Part shown: positions 37,657 through 50,045 of the stretch, piece by piece
Numbering within the stretch: position 1 is the first letter of the stretch
Layout of the letters: the number at the start of each line of letters is the position of its first letter
Source of the DNA: Planococcus citri
Lineage: Eukaryota; Arthropoda; Insecta; Hemiptera; Pseudococcidae
Length of the DNA stretch: 64,000 nucleotides
Direction of reading: 5' to 3'
NCBI RefSeq assembly: GCF_950023065.1
Contig: NC_088678.1
Span: forward strand, 22,744,580-22,808,579
The notes under the pieces: generated by a model
The model's database searches: none
Told to the model about the DNA's origin: nothing
The model's input: the letters and a program-made list of their open reading frames with translations, nothing else
Made by a program: the position numbers and the translations under genes

Positions 37657-38484
37657 CAGTAAAAGCTCGTTGTAACGCTTTTCAGGGGACTGGAAAAAAA
37701 GAGTGTTATAAGCCAAAACACGTTATAAGCAAAAGTCTCATTTTAACGCCGATGAGCGTAATACCACAAATTATCGTTCTAATGCAAAAAGAGCATAATA
37801 AAAGAAGTGGAAACGTGAACTTCATTTTGAATTTCAACAACAAAACTGTTTTCTGTGGTCAAAATGTTTAGAAAGCCTTGCTTTTTTGTTCCAAATTTTC
37901 CAAAAAGTAATCAGCTGCTTACCAGAATTTTGAAAAATTTTTACTTTTTAGTTTTCTTCTCAAGATTTCGACGAAAAATCTAGAACTGTACTCTTTCATA
38001 AAAACTTTAGATACTAACCCGCCTTTTTTGTAAGAATTGTAACCAAGCTTCTATTAATGTTTGGTAAGAATAAGATTATCAAAAAATCTTACTTTTTTTT
38101 TGGCCAAAATTGAAAATAATTTTACTTGTTTGTATGAACTGAAACCTCTGAAAGTTGAAAACATATTTTTTGGCAAAATTTTGCCATAAAAGTATTTTTT
38201 ACTTTTTAAAAATCAAACTGCAAAAATTGCAAAAAAAAAACTGATGTTGAGGTCAAAATTTTCATAAAGTGAGAATTTTTTACATGAAAATAAGTTTCTT
38301 AGTTGCAAAAATTGGTTTTTTGATGTCAAAATTATGAAAAAAGTGTTTTTTTGTGAATTTTAGAGCGTTAAAACTATTTTTACATTGGTTTAAATGGGGT
38401 TGTCTAGGGACCAGGGGAAATCAGTGTTATAATTTATAACAAAATCAGCGTTATAACCAAAATCGTTATAACAAGCTTTTACTG
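37657..38484. mobile_element. pogo/Tigger-like MITE, 828 bp, TA target
   Basis: Termini CAGTAAAAGCTCGTTGTAAC and the imperfect complement GTTATAACAAGCTTTTACTG are flanked by TA (37655-37656 and 38485-38486). Subterminal words GTTATAA and GGGGACTGG / CCAGGGG recur inverted. TIRs of the CAGTARAACCTCGTTATAACG kind are known from pogo/Tigger families. No transposase open frame is present. Confidence 0.75.
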
Positions 38485-38491
38485 TAGTTAA

Positions 38492-38993
38492 GGGTATACT
38501 CTACAGAGAGCGTTCTAATTTGACAAACGTTCGAAATATGTACATATGAAGCCGATTTGTTCGTTATTTTCATCCTTCATTTGTAAGACTGCGTGTAATC
38601 GAGTGAACAAATTCAGTTGTTCTTATGTCCCGCGACCCACTGCCATCTAAACATTAGGCAGGGATTTCTCCATGAATTTTCAAAATTCTCACAATTATTT
38701 TCCACCAATACTGATATTCTATCTACAAAAGAGAGGGTATGTAGCCATATTTTCTAATTTTGGTTTTACAGCAGAGATGTGAGCATATAAAGTACCTCCA
38801 TTCAATTCCCTGTTATAGCCATTAAATGTCCTAAATCCAAAATATCTCGACATACCCTCGCTTTTGAATGTTTTTTGAGTAAAATGAATGAAACCGCAGA
38901 AAAATCCATTCAGTAGTTTTGGCACAATCCTCGACCAAAGTTGGCAATTTTTCATCAAAAAACGTTACAGAATGCGCTCTGTAGAGAATACCC
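38492..38993 (-). mobile_element. 502-bp TTAA-flanked MITE, copy B
   Basis: Termini GGGTATACTCTACAGAG and CTCTGTAGAGAATACCC are bordered by TTAA at 38488-38491 and 38994-38997. Inner blocks (GAGGGTATGTAGCCATATTT, ATACCCTCGCTTTTGAATG, GATTTCTCC, TGTCCCGCGACCC) match copy A at 17670-18149 in the opposite orientation, so the two are one family. Confidence 0.8.
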
Positions 38994-38999
38994 TTAATT

Positions 39000-39360
39000 T
39001 CAAAAAATTACCAGTAATTTACAAGAAATTACCAGGTACAAAAATTACTAGTAATTTACAAGAAATTACCAGTTATGTATTTACAAAAAATTGCCAGTAC
39101 TTTATAGTAAATTGCCAGTAATTTGCCGAATATTACCTGTAATTTATGGTAAATTACCATTGGTTTACAGAAAATCACCAGTAATTTACACAAAGTTACC
39201 GGTAATTTACAGAAAATTACCAGTAATTTACCTCAAGTTACCGGTAATTTACAGAAAATTACCAGTAATTTACACAAAGTTACCGGTAATTTACAGAACA
39301 TGACCAGTAATTTACAAAAAATTGATAGTAATTTATGAGAAATTGCCAGTAAGTAATTGA
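39000..39360 (+). repeat. AATTACCAGTAATTTACGG array, right part
   Basis: The array continues with the variant TTACCGGTAATTTACAGAAA in a regular alternation near 39170-39300. Its apparent 70-codon open frame (repeating KLPVIYRKLPVIYT) is a product of the array. Confidence 0.9.
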
Positions 39361-42179
39361 AAACAACAATCGTGTGTTTTTTAAAATATATGTATAGCAT
39401 GTGAGCAAATTCTCAGCGAAATCATATTATTTTTTGGCGCAAAAAACAAAAGGAATTTCATCATCTAAAAATCAAATCATCCACAAACGATCATAGGTAG
39501 GTACATAGAGATTTTCACTGTTCAGCTAAAATTTCATAGCTAAATTTGGAATAACCTTTGTGTAATTCAACGCTCTGGATGAAAATTTCCCCCAAAAACC
39601 TATCCCATTTTGTATTACCTACTTTTTCGAGAGCACACCACACAAAACACGTAACCTTCTGCTTCTGCTCGCCCCTGACTTTGTCCCCCCTTCCCTTTTC
39701 CCCTCACCCACTACCTTTCTCTCTCCACAACGCTACACTTATGTATGTACTTTTCACCGCAGCAAAATAACGTTAAGGTACGCGCGGTACGGTACGGTAC
39801 CGAATTCAAGCAAATCTTTCAACAGCCGCAAAAGGGCAACCTATTTACGGGCGTTCTCGCGCTGTAACTGTAAAAGTTACACATATGGTAACAATTTTCA
39901 GCAAACCATTCGATAACAAACGGAGCGTTAAACGGTATCTAAACCCTAAGTAAACGTTGCTGCATCGTTACACGTGGTCACATTGCTTTAAGAACCAACC
40001 AAGTAGGTATCTTTACACGGAAAGACATATCTTTATAGACGGCCGCGCGTTTCAAACACACTGTAAATGAAATTTTCCAGTACATTTTGGTTGCTGTAAG
40101 ATAAATATCGTCGAGTCGAGATCTCTCGTTGACTGGCCTACTCGTAGATAATTTGGCCGAGCGAATTTTGCGAGGATATAAGGGCACATTTATAAGTATT
40201 TTGAGCAGCCTTATCGATCACAGGCTTTCGGGTCCTAGACGCATTTTGAGCTTTGCAACGTTTTTGTAAGCGCGCAACTTTTTTTTTTTTTAGAGTTATT
40301 TACTTTGCAAAATGGAAGAAAAATCACAAAAAATGAAATAAAAACGAAAAAAAAAAAAAAAACAAAAACAAAAACAAACTTACAAATTATTTAAAATATT
40401 AAGAATAAAAAAAATTATGTTTTTCGTTTCACCGCACGTTACAACTTGTTCGCATGTAGTATTTTGTCGAGACGCGACGAAAGGACGACGCGTCACGAGG
40501 GTAACGCGAAGACTCGATGGTCGCAAAAAATCAACAACAACAACGACAATGAACGCGGACGTGTAAATTAGAAAAAAAAAAAAAAAAAGGTGTATACTGA
40601 ACTCGAACGAGAAAAAAAATTACATCCTAATAATATCGCAGTACAAAAGTATACAATAGTAATAGTATAATTCCTTTGAGCTGCGAATTCCAGGAGGAGA
40701 ATAGGAGAAAGATAAAAGAGAAAGAGAAAAATTACCATCATGGAGCTTTGTATATATACACGCGTCGTTAGACAAATACATTCCATAGTAGAGATAGTAG
40801 TATAAGAAGGCTTCGAATAATTTAAAAAATTATACTCGGCCGAAAAAAAAACAAACTGTGAAACAGGCTCAAAAGCGCATGCTTCCATTCACAAAGTAGA
40901 TAAATACTCGCTGACTCAAGGAGGGGGGGGGGGGAGAATAGGTTGGTAAAATGCCGAATTTATGTTTATATTATTATGACTCTCGGTAGTCGGCCAGCGC
41001 CACACGGACGAGCGTTGCGATCTCGCTGTCGACGACTCACACAAGTAGGTTTGTATGATTTTTACCAAAAGTATCATATTATTGTATATGAGAAAAAAAA
41101 AATTTTCAAAATAAATGAAAATATAAGAGAAAAGATATTGTAGGTATACGTTACATACAAGACGGAAAGAGCATTTTTCGGAGATCCAGCTAGTGCGTAG
41201 AAAACTTGAAAAAATTCTTTTTCTTTAAAAACGAAAAACCAAAAGAACAAAAAAAAGAAAAAAAAAAGAAATTAAAAATCTCGAACGTTGTCGTCGAATT
41301 CATCGCATTCGAACGTTGGGGTAACCTCTGTTGAGCTCCGCTGATTTCACACATCGACGACCATCTTTTTATGTATATCGGTATTGCCTACAATCTGAAA
41401 CAGAAATACGATAAAAACAATGGTTAGATTTATATTCAATCAGACACTTATCATTATGTACAAAATACAACAGTGAAAAATTGATTTATTTTGTAAGTAC
41501 AAATAAAAACTTCCAAGATCAGGAGCATTGCTCGACTCTATTTGTGCCCAACAGTGAATCCTTAGATCTTTTGATTTCGAAGTTTACCCATTTTGAAAAA
41601 GTTTTACGAATCTGAATGAATATTTCATTCACATTCATCATGTTTTTGAATTATTTGTATTTCCAGCACTCGATTTTTACATCTTTCAAAACCTCTCACG
41701 AATGTTTATGAATTTTTTTTATCATTTTTCGAAGGATTTCAACAAACTTCCGCGAATCACATTTTTCTACAATATTTTATACTATTTCAACTAATTTTTT
41801 GGAACACAAACAAGTTCAGCAATTTTTACACACTTTTAATATTTTATATTATTGTTGGACATTTTAATGAAGGTTGATAATTACTTTATTTTCGAATAAT
41901 TGCATCAATTAATTTACTTCGTATAGTTTAATCATTCGTCCCATCTCAAATTTTTCTTGCTTTGACTATGAAAAAAATCGTGAATTTTTCAAAGAGTAAA
42001 TGGTTTCATCAAAACTAGAATCAACGCTTTTTGTAATTAAAATTCTGATCTAATGTAGGTATACGTATTACATTTTTCCAAATTTTTGGTTTCAACTACC
42101 TCCTCTACAGAGACACTGGTTCTAATTTTCAGGTGAAATAGTTTTCAGAATCAGAATCAGCGTGTTTGAAAAACTATAA
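39361..42179. other. Intergenic DNA, partly CpG-rich; one candidate terminal exon
   Basis: 39.6-41.4 kb has higher CpG than its surroundings, with purine- and A-rich stretches that could be untranslated sequence. A splice-acceptor-like tract with a 15-codon minus-strand frame lies at 41347-41394 (see findings). 41.4-42.2 kb is AT-rich with no recognised element. Confidence 0.4.
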
Positions 42180-43572
42180 GGGTCATTCCACGTCAATTGG
42201 ACCAAGAAGTGGTAGGTGGGTTCGGCGATTTTTTTGGAATTTTTCCTGTGGAAAGACCTTCCAAAGGGATGACCAATGGCGCAAATCGCAGCCCTCTAGC
42301 TCATTTTTAACGGCAGCCAGGGGGTGTCAAAGTTTTCAGTGAACCTAAAATATCATCCATTTCAGCAGTGGATTGTTCGATAACCGCGATACCTACAAAA
42401 ATGAAACTTTTCCCCATAGTTAGAGGTTTTGAAAGGCTTTTTGATGATATCATAAAAATCAGTGTTGCCACTTTTTTTCGTACAAAAAATTAGCTCAAAA
42501 AGTTTCAAAACGTAATTTTTATATCGTTCCGACTCTCAAAAATTCTGAAAAAAATATATTATCGACAACTGTTCATGCTGAACAACATATTAAAAAATTG
42601 AGATGGTAACTTGTAACAAAGTCGATTTAAAAAAATTTAAACTTTGCGAAAAAATGCGATTTTTTGATTTAAAACATGAAAAAAACTTTTGATTGGTAAA
42701 GTTGACCCATTTGACCCCTATTTTTACGTATCTGTTGAAAAAGTTGAAAAAACACTTTTCACTCAATCAAATAAACTCATCACAAAAAAATCAAAATTTG
42801 AAAAAATTCAATTTTCAATTTCAAACATCAAAAAAAGTTTAAATTTATTCAGTTGTCTTATTTTGACCACTTTCTGACGTATTTCATGAAAAAGTTGATA
42901 AAAATCTCACTCACGGCAAAAAAAATGAAATTTGCTTTTTTTTGAATTTTTTTGAATTTTGATTTTTTTGTGATGAGTTAATTTCACCGAGTGAAGGGGT
43001 TTTTTCAACTTTTTCAACAGATACGTAAAAATAGGGGTCAAATGGGTCAACTTTACCAATCAAAAGTTTTTTTCATGTTTTAAATCAAAAAATCGCATTT
43101 TTTCGCAAAGTTTAAATTTTTTTAAATCGACTTTGTTACAAGTTACCATCTCAATTTTTTAATATGTTGTTCAGCATGAACAGTTGTCCATAATATATTT
43201 TTTTCAGAATTTTTGAGAGTCGGAACGATATAAAAATTACGTTTTGAAACTTTTTGAGCTAATTTTTTGTACGAAAAAAAGTGGCAACACTGATTTTTAT
43301 GATATCATCAAAAAGCCTTTCAAAACCTCTAACTATGGGGAAAAGTTTCATTTTTGTAGGTATCGCGGTTATCGAACAATCCACTGCTGAAATGGATGAT
43401 ATTTTAGGTTCACTGAAAACTTTGACACCCCCTGGCTGCCGTTAAAAATGAGCTAGAGGGCTGCGATTTGCGCCATTGGTCATCCCTTTGGAAGGTCTTT
43501 CCACAGGAAAAATTCCAAAAAAATCGCCGAACCCACCAACCACTTCTTGGTCAAATTGACGTGGAATGACCC
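42180..43572. mobile_element. Near-perfect 1.39-kb palindromic foldback element
   Basis: 42180 to about 42810 is the reverse complement of about 42945 to 43572, with only scattered mismatches across some 630 bp. The termini are GGGTCATTCCACGTCAATT and its complement. ATAA lies on both sides and may be a 4-bp target duplication. The ~130-bp loop itself holds partly related sequence. There is no coding capacity. Read-through transcription would give a long hairpin RNA. Confidence 0.9.
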
Positions 43573-44266
43573 ATAATATAATCTAAAAATAACAATTTTT
43601 GGGGGAAAAAATGACATTACTTTCTATGTAGTGAAAAAGCGACAATTTCAGGCAATAGCGAACAAAATGTGGCCTTTTTTTAGTAGAAAATCAAAGGAAA
43701 TTTTCCATTTTAACGAGAAAAATAGTTGGTAAATTTTAAAGGAAAAAAATTACAACTAATGAAAAATGTTGAACAAACTTTTTAGCCAAAAAAGACAACC
43801 TTTAATAAAAAATGACAATTTATAGGTAATGAAAATGAGGATTCTTAGTGGGAAATAGTGGTGAACGAAATGTGACCATTTGCTATTTCGAGGGGGGAGG
43901 AGGGATAATTTTTTATGAAAAAAAAAAACGAGGTGTATTAATTGTTGATGATGATTGATTTTTAGGGGGGAGGGGGGAGGGGAAGGAATGTGAACATCAT
44001 GGGTGAAATTTTTTTTTAAATTCAAGTCTAGGGGGAAAACATGACTTTTTTAAAACAAAAACAGAGAAAAAATTACCATCAACTTTCAGTGAAAACGTGC
44101 CAATTACCTGATTGGTGAACAAAATGTGAGCATTTGTCATTTCAGTGGGGCAAAAATATATTTTTGGTAAAAAAACCTCAAAGAAGAAGTGTCAATTTTT
44201 CTTTTTTTGGTAGGGGGGAGCAGGAGGAGGAGTAGGAGGATGGGGTGATTATCAAGGATAAAAAAA

Positions 44267-44626
44267 CAGGGTGTCTAACAAAACTCCCACCCGGACAAAA
44301 AAATCATGACTTTTTCATGATCTAATTTTCACATCTGTAAATAGGTATAGGGTATACCTACCTATTTACTTGTTAAGCTGGGTTGCCAATTTTACAGGAT
44401 CAAAAATTAAGTACCTAGGTATTCCAGTTTTTTCCATTTTTCCGATTTTTTAAACAAAAAAAAATTTATTTTTTTTTGTTTTTTTCACTAAATGGGATTT
44501 TAAAAAAATTTGCAAGTGTGTGTCGAGCTAAATTATTGATTTTTTTTTATGACTTTTCATGACTTTCATGACCACCTACCACAATTCATGACTTTTTCGT
44601 GACTATCATGACCGTTAGACACACTG
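44267..44626. mobile_element. 360-bp MITE-like element
   Basis: Termini CAGGGTGTCTAAC and GTTAGACACACTG are 13-bp inverted repeats with one mismatch. Inside, ATGACTTTTTCATGA-type words repeat. The ends resemble hAT-type CAGGG termini, but the flanks are A-rich and show no clean 8-bp duplication. Confidence 0.5.
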
Positions 44627-44955
44627 AAAAATCAAAAAAATTCATTCCGGTGGAAAACATGATATTTTTACAAAAAAAAAAAAAAAAACAAAAAAAAACG
44701 GTGAAACAAATTCTTATTAATTTTTAGTAAAAACTTGTCAATCACTTCATTGTTGAACAAAATGTGGCCATTTTCCATTTCAGTGCGACAAACATGGATA
44801 TTTTTAGTGAAAAAACGTTAGTTTTTTTTTGGAGGGAGAAATGAAAAATTTCCATTTTAGTGGAAAAATTATATTTTTACTTAAGTGAAAAAGCGTCAAT
44901 TTTTTGGTGAAAAAATTACTACCTATTAGATAATAATTTTTTCGCTATTTAGGGA

Positions 44956-45410
44956 TAGAGATGTGCACTTTTCAGAAAAGTAATTTTGGTGAAATTAAAA
45001 GTGAAAAGTTCAAATTGATGTATTTTTTGCTCATCTAAAATACACACAAAAACAAAATCACATTTTTTCATTTATGTTGTACTTGATCGAAAAGTGGTAG
45101 ATTTGAGCCTTTCTACAGCCTCTAACACTTTTGAGTTTTTCTGTTTTGAAAAAAAATGTTGTGAAAAATATCAAAATGCTATTCAGCGCCCATATATGGA
45201 TGCTGAATTGCGAAGGTGGAGGAGTGGAGAGAGTGAAACTTGATATTTGACTTCATCAATGAGGTCAGTGTTCTCTGATGAGTAAATTGATTGGTCACTC
45301 GCTTTTTTTTTTTTAGTGAAAACTGAAAAGTGAAATGAAAAGTAGGAACTTTTCTTTTCAACTTTTCATTGAAAGAAAAGTACTTTTCACTTTTCAGACT
45401 GCACATCTCT
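44956..45410. mobile_element. 455-bp element, TAGAGATGTGCAC ends, 11-bp direct repeat
   Basis: The left end AGAGATGTGCACTTTTCAG pairs with the right end CTTTTCAGACTGCACATCTCT. CTATTTAGGGA flanks both sides (44945-44955 and 45411-45421). The body is full of CTTTTCAC / GTGAAAAG words in both orientations. TAGAGATGTGC-type TIRs occur in hAT families. The direct repeat is longer than the usual 8 bp. Confidence 0.65.
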
Positions 45411-45505
45411 CTATTTAGGGAGAAAAAGTGCTACTTTTGCTCCCGCTTCTGATTTTTGGAAGTAAATACTGGCGTTTTTCTCCCTCATAACGAAAAATAT
45501 AGGTA

Positions 45506-45622
45506 TTATTCAACCAGGGATTAAGAGTGATTTTCGACGAATTTTGAATTATTTCCCTCGCTTTGCTCGGGCAATAAACCTCAAAATTCGTCGAAAATCA
45601 CTTTTACTCCCTAGTTGAATAA
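45506..45622. repeat. ~117-bp hairpin with GAGCAAAGCGAGGG core
   Basis: The left arm (ATTCAACCAGGGATTAAGAG, then TGATTTTCGACGAATTTT) pairs with the right arm (AAAATTCGTCGAAAATCA, then TACTCCCTAGTTGAAT). The loop contains CCCTCGCTTTGCTCGGG. It is a short MITE-like fold. Confidence 0.65.
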
Positions 45623-45900
45623 ACTACTATTAGCGAAAACGTGTCAATTACTTCATTGGTCAATAAATGTACCCATTCGCCATTTCAGTGAATGAAGAAC
45701 ATATTTTTGATGAAAAAAGACTAGATATTAATTGCTATAGTGAGGAAATGTTGATTTTTTTTGAAAGGGGGGGAGGAATGTCACCATTAACGAACTTTTC
45801 TCGAAAAAGTGGCAGTTCTCAGTAAAAAAAAATAAGGTCATCCTAATTAAAAAAAAAAAAAAAAAAATGAAAAGTTTTCATTTATGACAAAAATTATGAT

Positions 45901-48544
45901 ATTTTAATGAAAAATTTGATAATTCACAACACTAATTTTCCAAGTCTATTTTCAGCACTTCCACGTTCAGATATTCAAGAGTTAGGTACATTTAAATAAC
46001 AAATATGAAAAATTGATTTATTTAGAGTAAGTATGGTTATGCATCATCTACATACATATGTATAATGCTTTATGATTTTCTGGAGTTTTTTTTTTGAATT
46101 TTTTCCCCCGAAATTTTTTACCAAATATCTACACATATGAATTTTACACAACTTGCATGACCTTTTAGACATCCTGTTCTATGAAATTTGACGTAAATTT
46201 TGATAAGATTTCATCAGTTTTTAATATCATTTTTCGTACCTAGTTTAAGAACTGGAATATTTTTCTAAAACACCTTAGGTACAAAATAACAGCGAAAAAA
46301 CTATGTTTTTTTTTCGAAAGTGATCTCTCTTCGAGGGCCCAGATTTCCCTTCCAGGAATATCTTCGTAGCTAAAATTTTTTCTATATCACTTCAAACTCG
46401 GAATATAGGTCTCCACCAATTTTGATCAAAATCTTTCCATATTTTTCGGAATTCATTCCATTGATTTTCGTTAGTAACCGATTTCCTGAATTATTTTATC
46501 TATTTGCTTTCAATGAAATCGGATACTCTAGACGCTTCGTTCTACTTTCGTTGGTTTACCTAATACACTTGTTTAAATTCCACCCTTCGACATCGAGTGT
46601 ATAGGTAAACTTTGCCTCATTAAATCAGAAATTCGACAGACCCACTCACTCGTGGTACTTTCGCGTAGTTCTCGAGCTGGTTACTTCACTATGTACCTCA
46701 TCAGCGCGTATACTTTGACCTAAACACAGCGTACGAGTATAAGTAACCGCAGCAGTCTCGTCTAAAATGCGTAAGGGCCCGAAATAGTTCTTCTGCAACT
46801 AAACGAATAAGCACTACTTAGTATTGCACGTCTGCTTGCGTAGGTACCTTACCACTACATAGTAATACGGTAGAGAGATACAGTCGTATTCGTATAATAT
46901 AAATAAGATGCGAAGTTGAACGAAAACGTGCGTATCAAAAATGACGACCCTTCATCTACGTATACCTACTCGTAGCATAAGGCGCACACAAAGCCGACGG
47001 CCGATTCATCCCCGATAATAAGGTTAACTTTGTATATAGACGAAGACGAGTGATGACGATAGAACCAGCAGCAGGGAAAAGGCAGGCGCAAAGGTGCGGT
47101 CACGGCTTAATAAAACGTCAAGAAATCTCGTAGTAGAATACGTTTGAAAATCTGACCACATCGTTGGTATACTCGTATTCGTAGATAGCTGGGTATATGT
47201 ACCTATAGGTAGAGTATTTACCTCGCAGTTTTGGGCATCAGAGGGCAAGAGGGATCGCCGACTGCCGACTGCCATGCCGCATCGGGGGCAATCTTATTCC
47301 TTGTGCTTTTGTTAAACATGAGATAGGATATGAGGATTGCGATGATGATGATGATGCTGCTGCCTGCTGGTAGAGATGGTGGAAATTGTACCGCAACGCG
47401 CGAAATATTATAGAGTTAAGCTACAAAACTTGGTTACAAGTATTCATTATATTCATATAGTGTTGTATGTGTTTTGTATGGGGGTACCTAGTTATACACC
47501 ATACCTACCTAAACCACGTATATGAATACATAGTTCGGCGTTTCTGCGTATTGCACTCCATATAGCACTCTATCGTATACACAGGGTAAGGTATATTTCT
47601 CGTAGTGTATCTCACAGGGTCGATGGTGTGACAGGGGGTTACTTTCGCCAAAAGTATACGGCAGCAGACTATAAAGCGCGTATCGTTGTACGCGCCTTCA
47701 ATATGAAAACTTCTTAAAGGCATTAAAATTTTACACGATCAACGGCAACAGTATTTTGATATTGTTTCGCGTTGTAGCGCCTCTCGCGCTCTTCTCTCGC
47801 CCTCGCTCGCCGCCAAAGCAGAATCGGAGAGTTACCGGCGAAAATTAGAATTCTGAATCATTAACGATGTACACGCTCTAATCTGATATACTATAGGTAT
47901 ATTATGTTCTCTGTGTTGTACTATCCTTCATCTCTTCGTTATACTACGAGTATCTCTCTCTCTCACTCTCGTCTGTTCCTCTTCTGTTTTCATCTATCTT
48001 TATCCTTAACTCGGTGGAAGTTTTTTCGAGGTCCCGGTTCAACGCGGTTGGCTGAAAATACGTAGCCTGTATAACGCCGAAGAGGAAAAATCCAACACGA
48101 CGACGTGTTTGCTTTTCGTAACGCGGCCGCGATATCGTTTAAAATGGTTAATTAAAAGTCCGATATATCTTAACGGTCTTCGTTCGCTTCCCTCTCTTCC
48201 CTCACATATAGTTATAGCTGGTCGATTTTCAACGTACGGTACGGTCGAAGAAAAAAAAAAAACTCAAAAAGGATGTCTAATACAGGGTGTCCCATACCGA
48301 ACATCTATGCTTTGAATTCAGATACATTTTGGCATAAGCGATCAAGAGCTAAAGTTTGCCCTGTCTTATACCAATTCTCCCAAAATTCAAAGCACCTATG
48401 TCAGATATATGTGATAGGTAAAGTTGAAATTTTTCATCTCCCATCACTCAAAGATATTACCTGGAGTGAAAAGATAATTCCTATTTTTTATTTTTTCCCA
48501 TCTGCAAAAAAGTGGTGCTGATAGCCCCTTCGAGTTGACAAAAA
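45901..48544. other. Mostly single-copy-looking, CpG-rich DNA without a supportable gene
   Basis: 46.6-48.3 kb is CpG-richer than the rest, with a GAT/GCT microsatellite near 47343 and TCTC runs near 47951. A transposon-type ACAGGGTGTCCCAT terminus occurs near 48282. Open frames of 60-83 codons on both strands resemble nothing known. It could be regulatory or UTR sequence. Confidence 0.4.
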
Positions 48545-50045
48545 AATGAAAAAAAAAATGAAATTCATCAAAATTTATTGCTTCTGAGTGAGAATTTTTC
48601 TAAATAATCACCTTTTCAAGAAAAAACGTTGTCTGGGTCTTCAGACCATATTGGCTCCCTGAAGTTGAAAAAATAAAAAAAATAAAAATGAATCAAAATC
48701 AGAGGAAATTTTTACCTATAGAAATTTTTTGAAAATTTATCTAAATAAGCAGCTTTTTTCAAGAAAAACTTTCCCCAAATGCCCCTCAAAATTGAAAAAA
48801 ATCAAAAATTGATACCTATTTGTACAAATTTGTGCACATTTCTTGGAAATTTCTCATTTAAGGGTCTAATTTGTGTAAATAAGCACCTTTTCAAGAAAAA
48901 CTTTTCCCCAACTCCGTTTAAAATTGAAAAAAATTTTTGAAAAAAAATCAAAAATTGATATTTGTACAGATTGTTTGAAAAATTTTTATTTATGGGCAGA
49001 ATCGTTCTAAACAAGCATCTTTTCAAGAAAAACTTTCCTTCAATGCTTCTCAAAATTGAAGAAAATTGATTTAGAAAAATAAAAAAAGGATATTAGTACA
49101 ATTTTGTACAACTTTTTTGAAAAGTTTTCATTTATGGGCAGAATCATTTTGCATTATCAGTTATCACATAATCATGAAAAACCTTCCCTCAATCCTCTTC
49201 ATAATTGAAAAAAATTAACAAAAAAAAATAAAAAATTGATATTCGTACAAAGTAGAATTTTTTTGAAAATTTCTCTTTTATGGACAGAACTGTCCAAAAA
49301 GGCACCCTTTCAAGAAAAACTTTTCCCCAATTCCCCTCAGAATTAAAAAACAAAAATCAATAAAAAAAACAAAAAATTGATATTTGTACAATTTTGTACG
49401 AATTTTTTGAAAAGTTTTCATGGAAAATTTTAAATAAGCACCTTTTCAAGAAAAACCCTCCCTCTATGCCCCTCAAAATTGAAGAAAATTGGAAAAAATG
49501 AAAAATTGTTGAACAAATTTTTTGAAAATTTTATTTCTATGCAGAACATTTTAAATAACCACATTTCCAGAAAAATACCTACCTTGGTCCTCCAAATGAT
49601 GTAGATCCCCTCTTATAAAACCCCAAAAGTTGAAAAATACCAAAAAATATGAAAAATTGATGTCTGTAGGCACAAGTTAGGTATTTGAGAATTTTTCATC
49701 TCATCTGAGCATAATCCTTCTAAATATATGTATATTTTTTTAGAAAAACCTTTCCTCAGTCCCCCAACAATGTTGGCCACTTACATAGAAGCCTCAAAAG
49801 TTGAAAATGAAAAAAAAAATAATAAACAAATTAGTATTATTTTTCATATTTCAATTCAATCTTATTCCTCTTACAGTTTTTTTAAAATGACTTTTCTTCG
49901 AGAAAAAAATCTTCTTAGGTAAGTAATTGTTTGATATTTTCATTATGGTTACTGGGGAATTAAGCCGTAAATTATCAATTACTGAAATCAAATCAACCCC
50001 TTGATCCCTCAAGCAATAATCTTGGCTCGTTCAACTCATCCGGTT
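48545..50045 (+). repeat. Outer left arm of a large inverted duplication (135-bp satellite plus tail)
   Basis: 48.55-49.9 kb is a degenerate array of about 135 bp carrying CACCTTTTCAAGAAAAACTT, CCCCTCAAAATTGAA and TTGATATTTGTACAAATT. CAAGAAAAAC recurs near 48619, 48758, 48893, 49023, 49310 and 49447. 49960-50035 (TTAAGCCGTAAATTATCAAT...CAATAATCTTGGCT) is the reverse complement of 57539-57612. The array reappears inverted at 57.64-58.2 kb. Confidence 0.75.

Larger units (their letters stand above)
43590..45900 (+). repeat. Degenerate dispersed/tandem repeats with G-rich tracts
   Basis: The block GAACAAAATGTGGCCATTT...CATTTCAGTG recurs in variant form near 43660, 43868, 44115, 44755 and 45655, mixed with GTGAAAAAACGTCAATT units and GGGGGGAGG runs. 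Three short MITE-like elements (44267, 44956 and 45506) lie in it. No gene is seen. Confidence 0.55.

Noticed and set aside
39091..39303. 70-codon frame with repeated KLPVIYRKLPVIYT
   Set aside because: It is the translation of the TTACCAGTAATTTAC array, whose units happen to keep frame.
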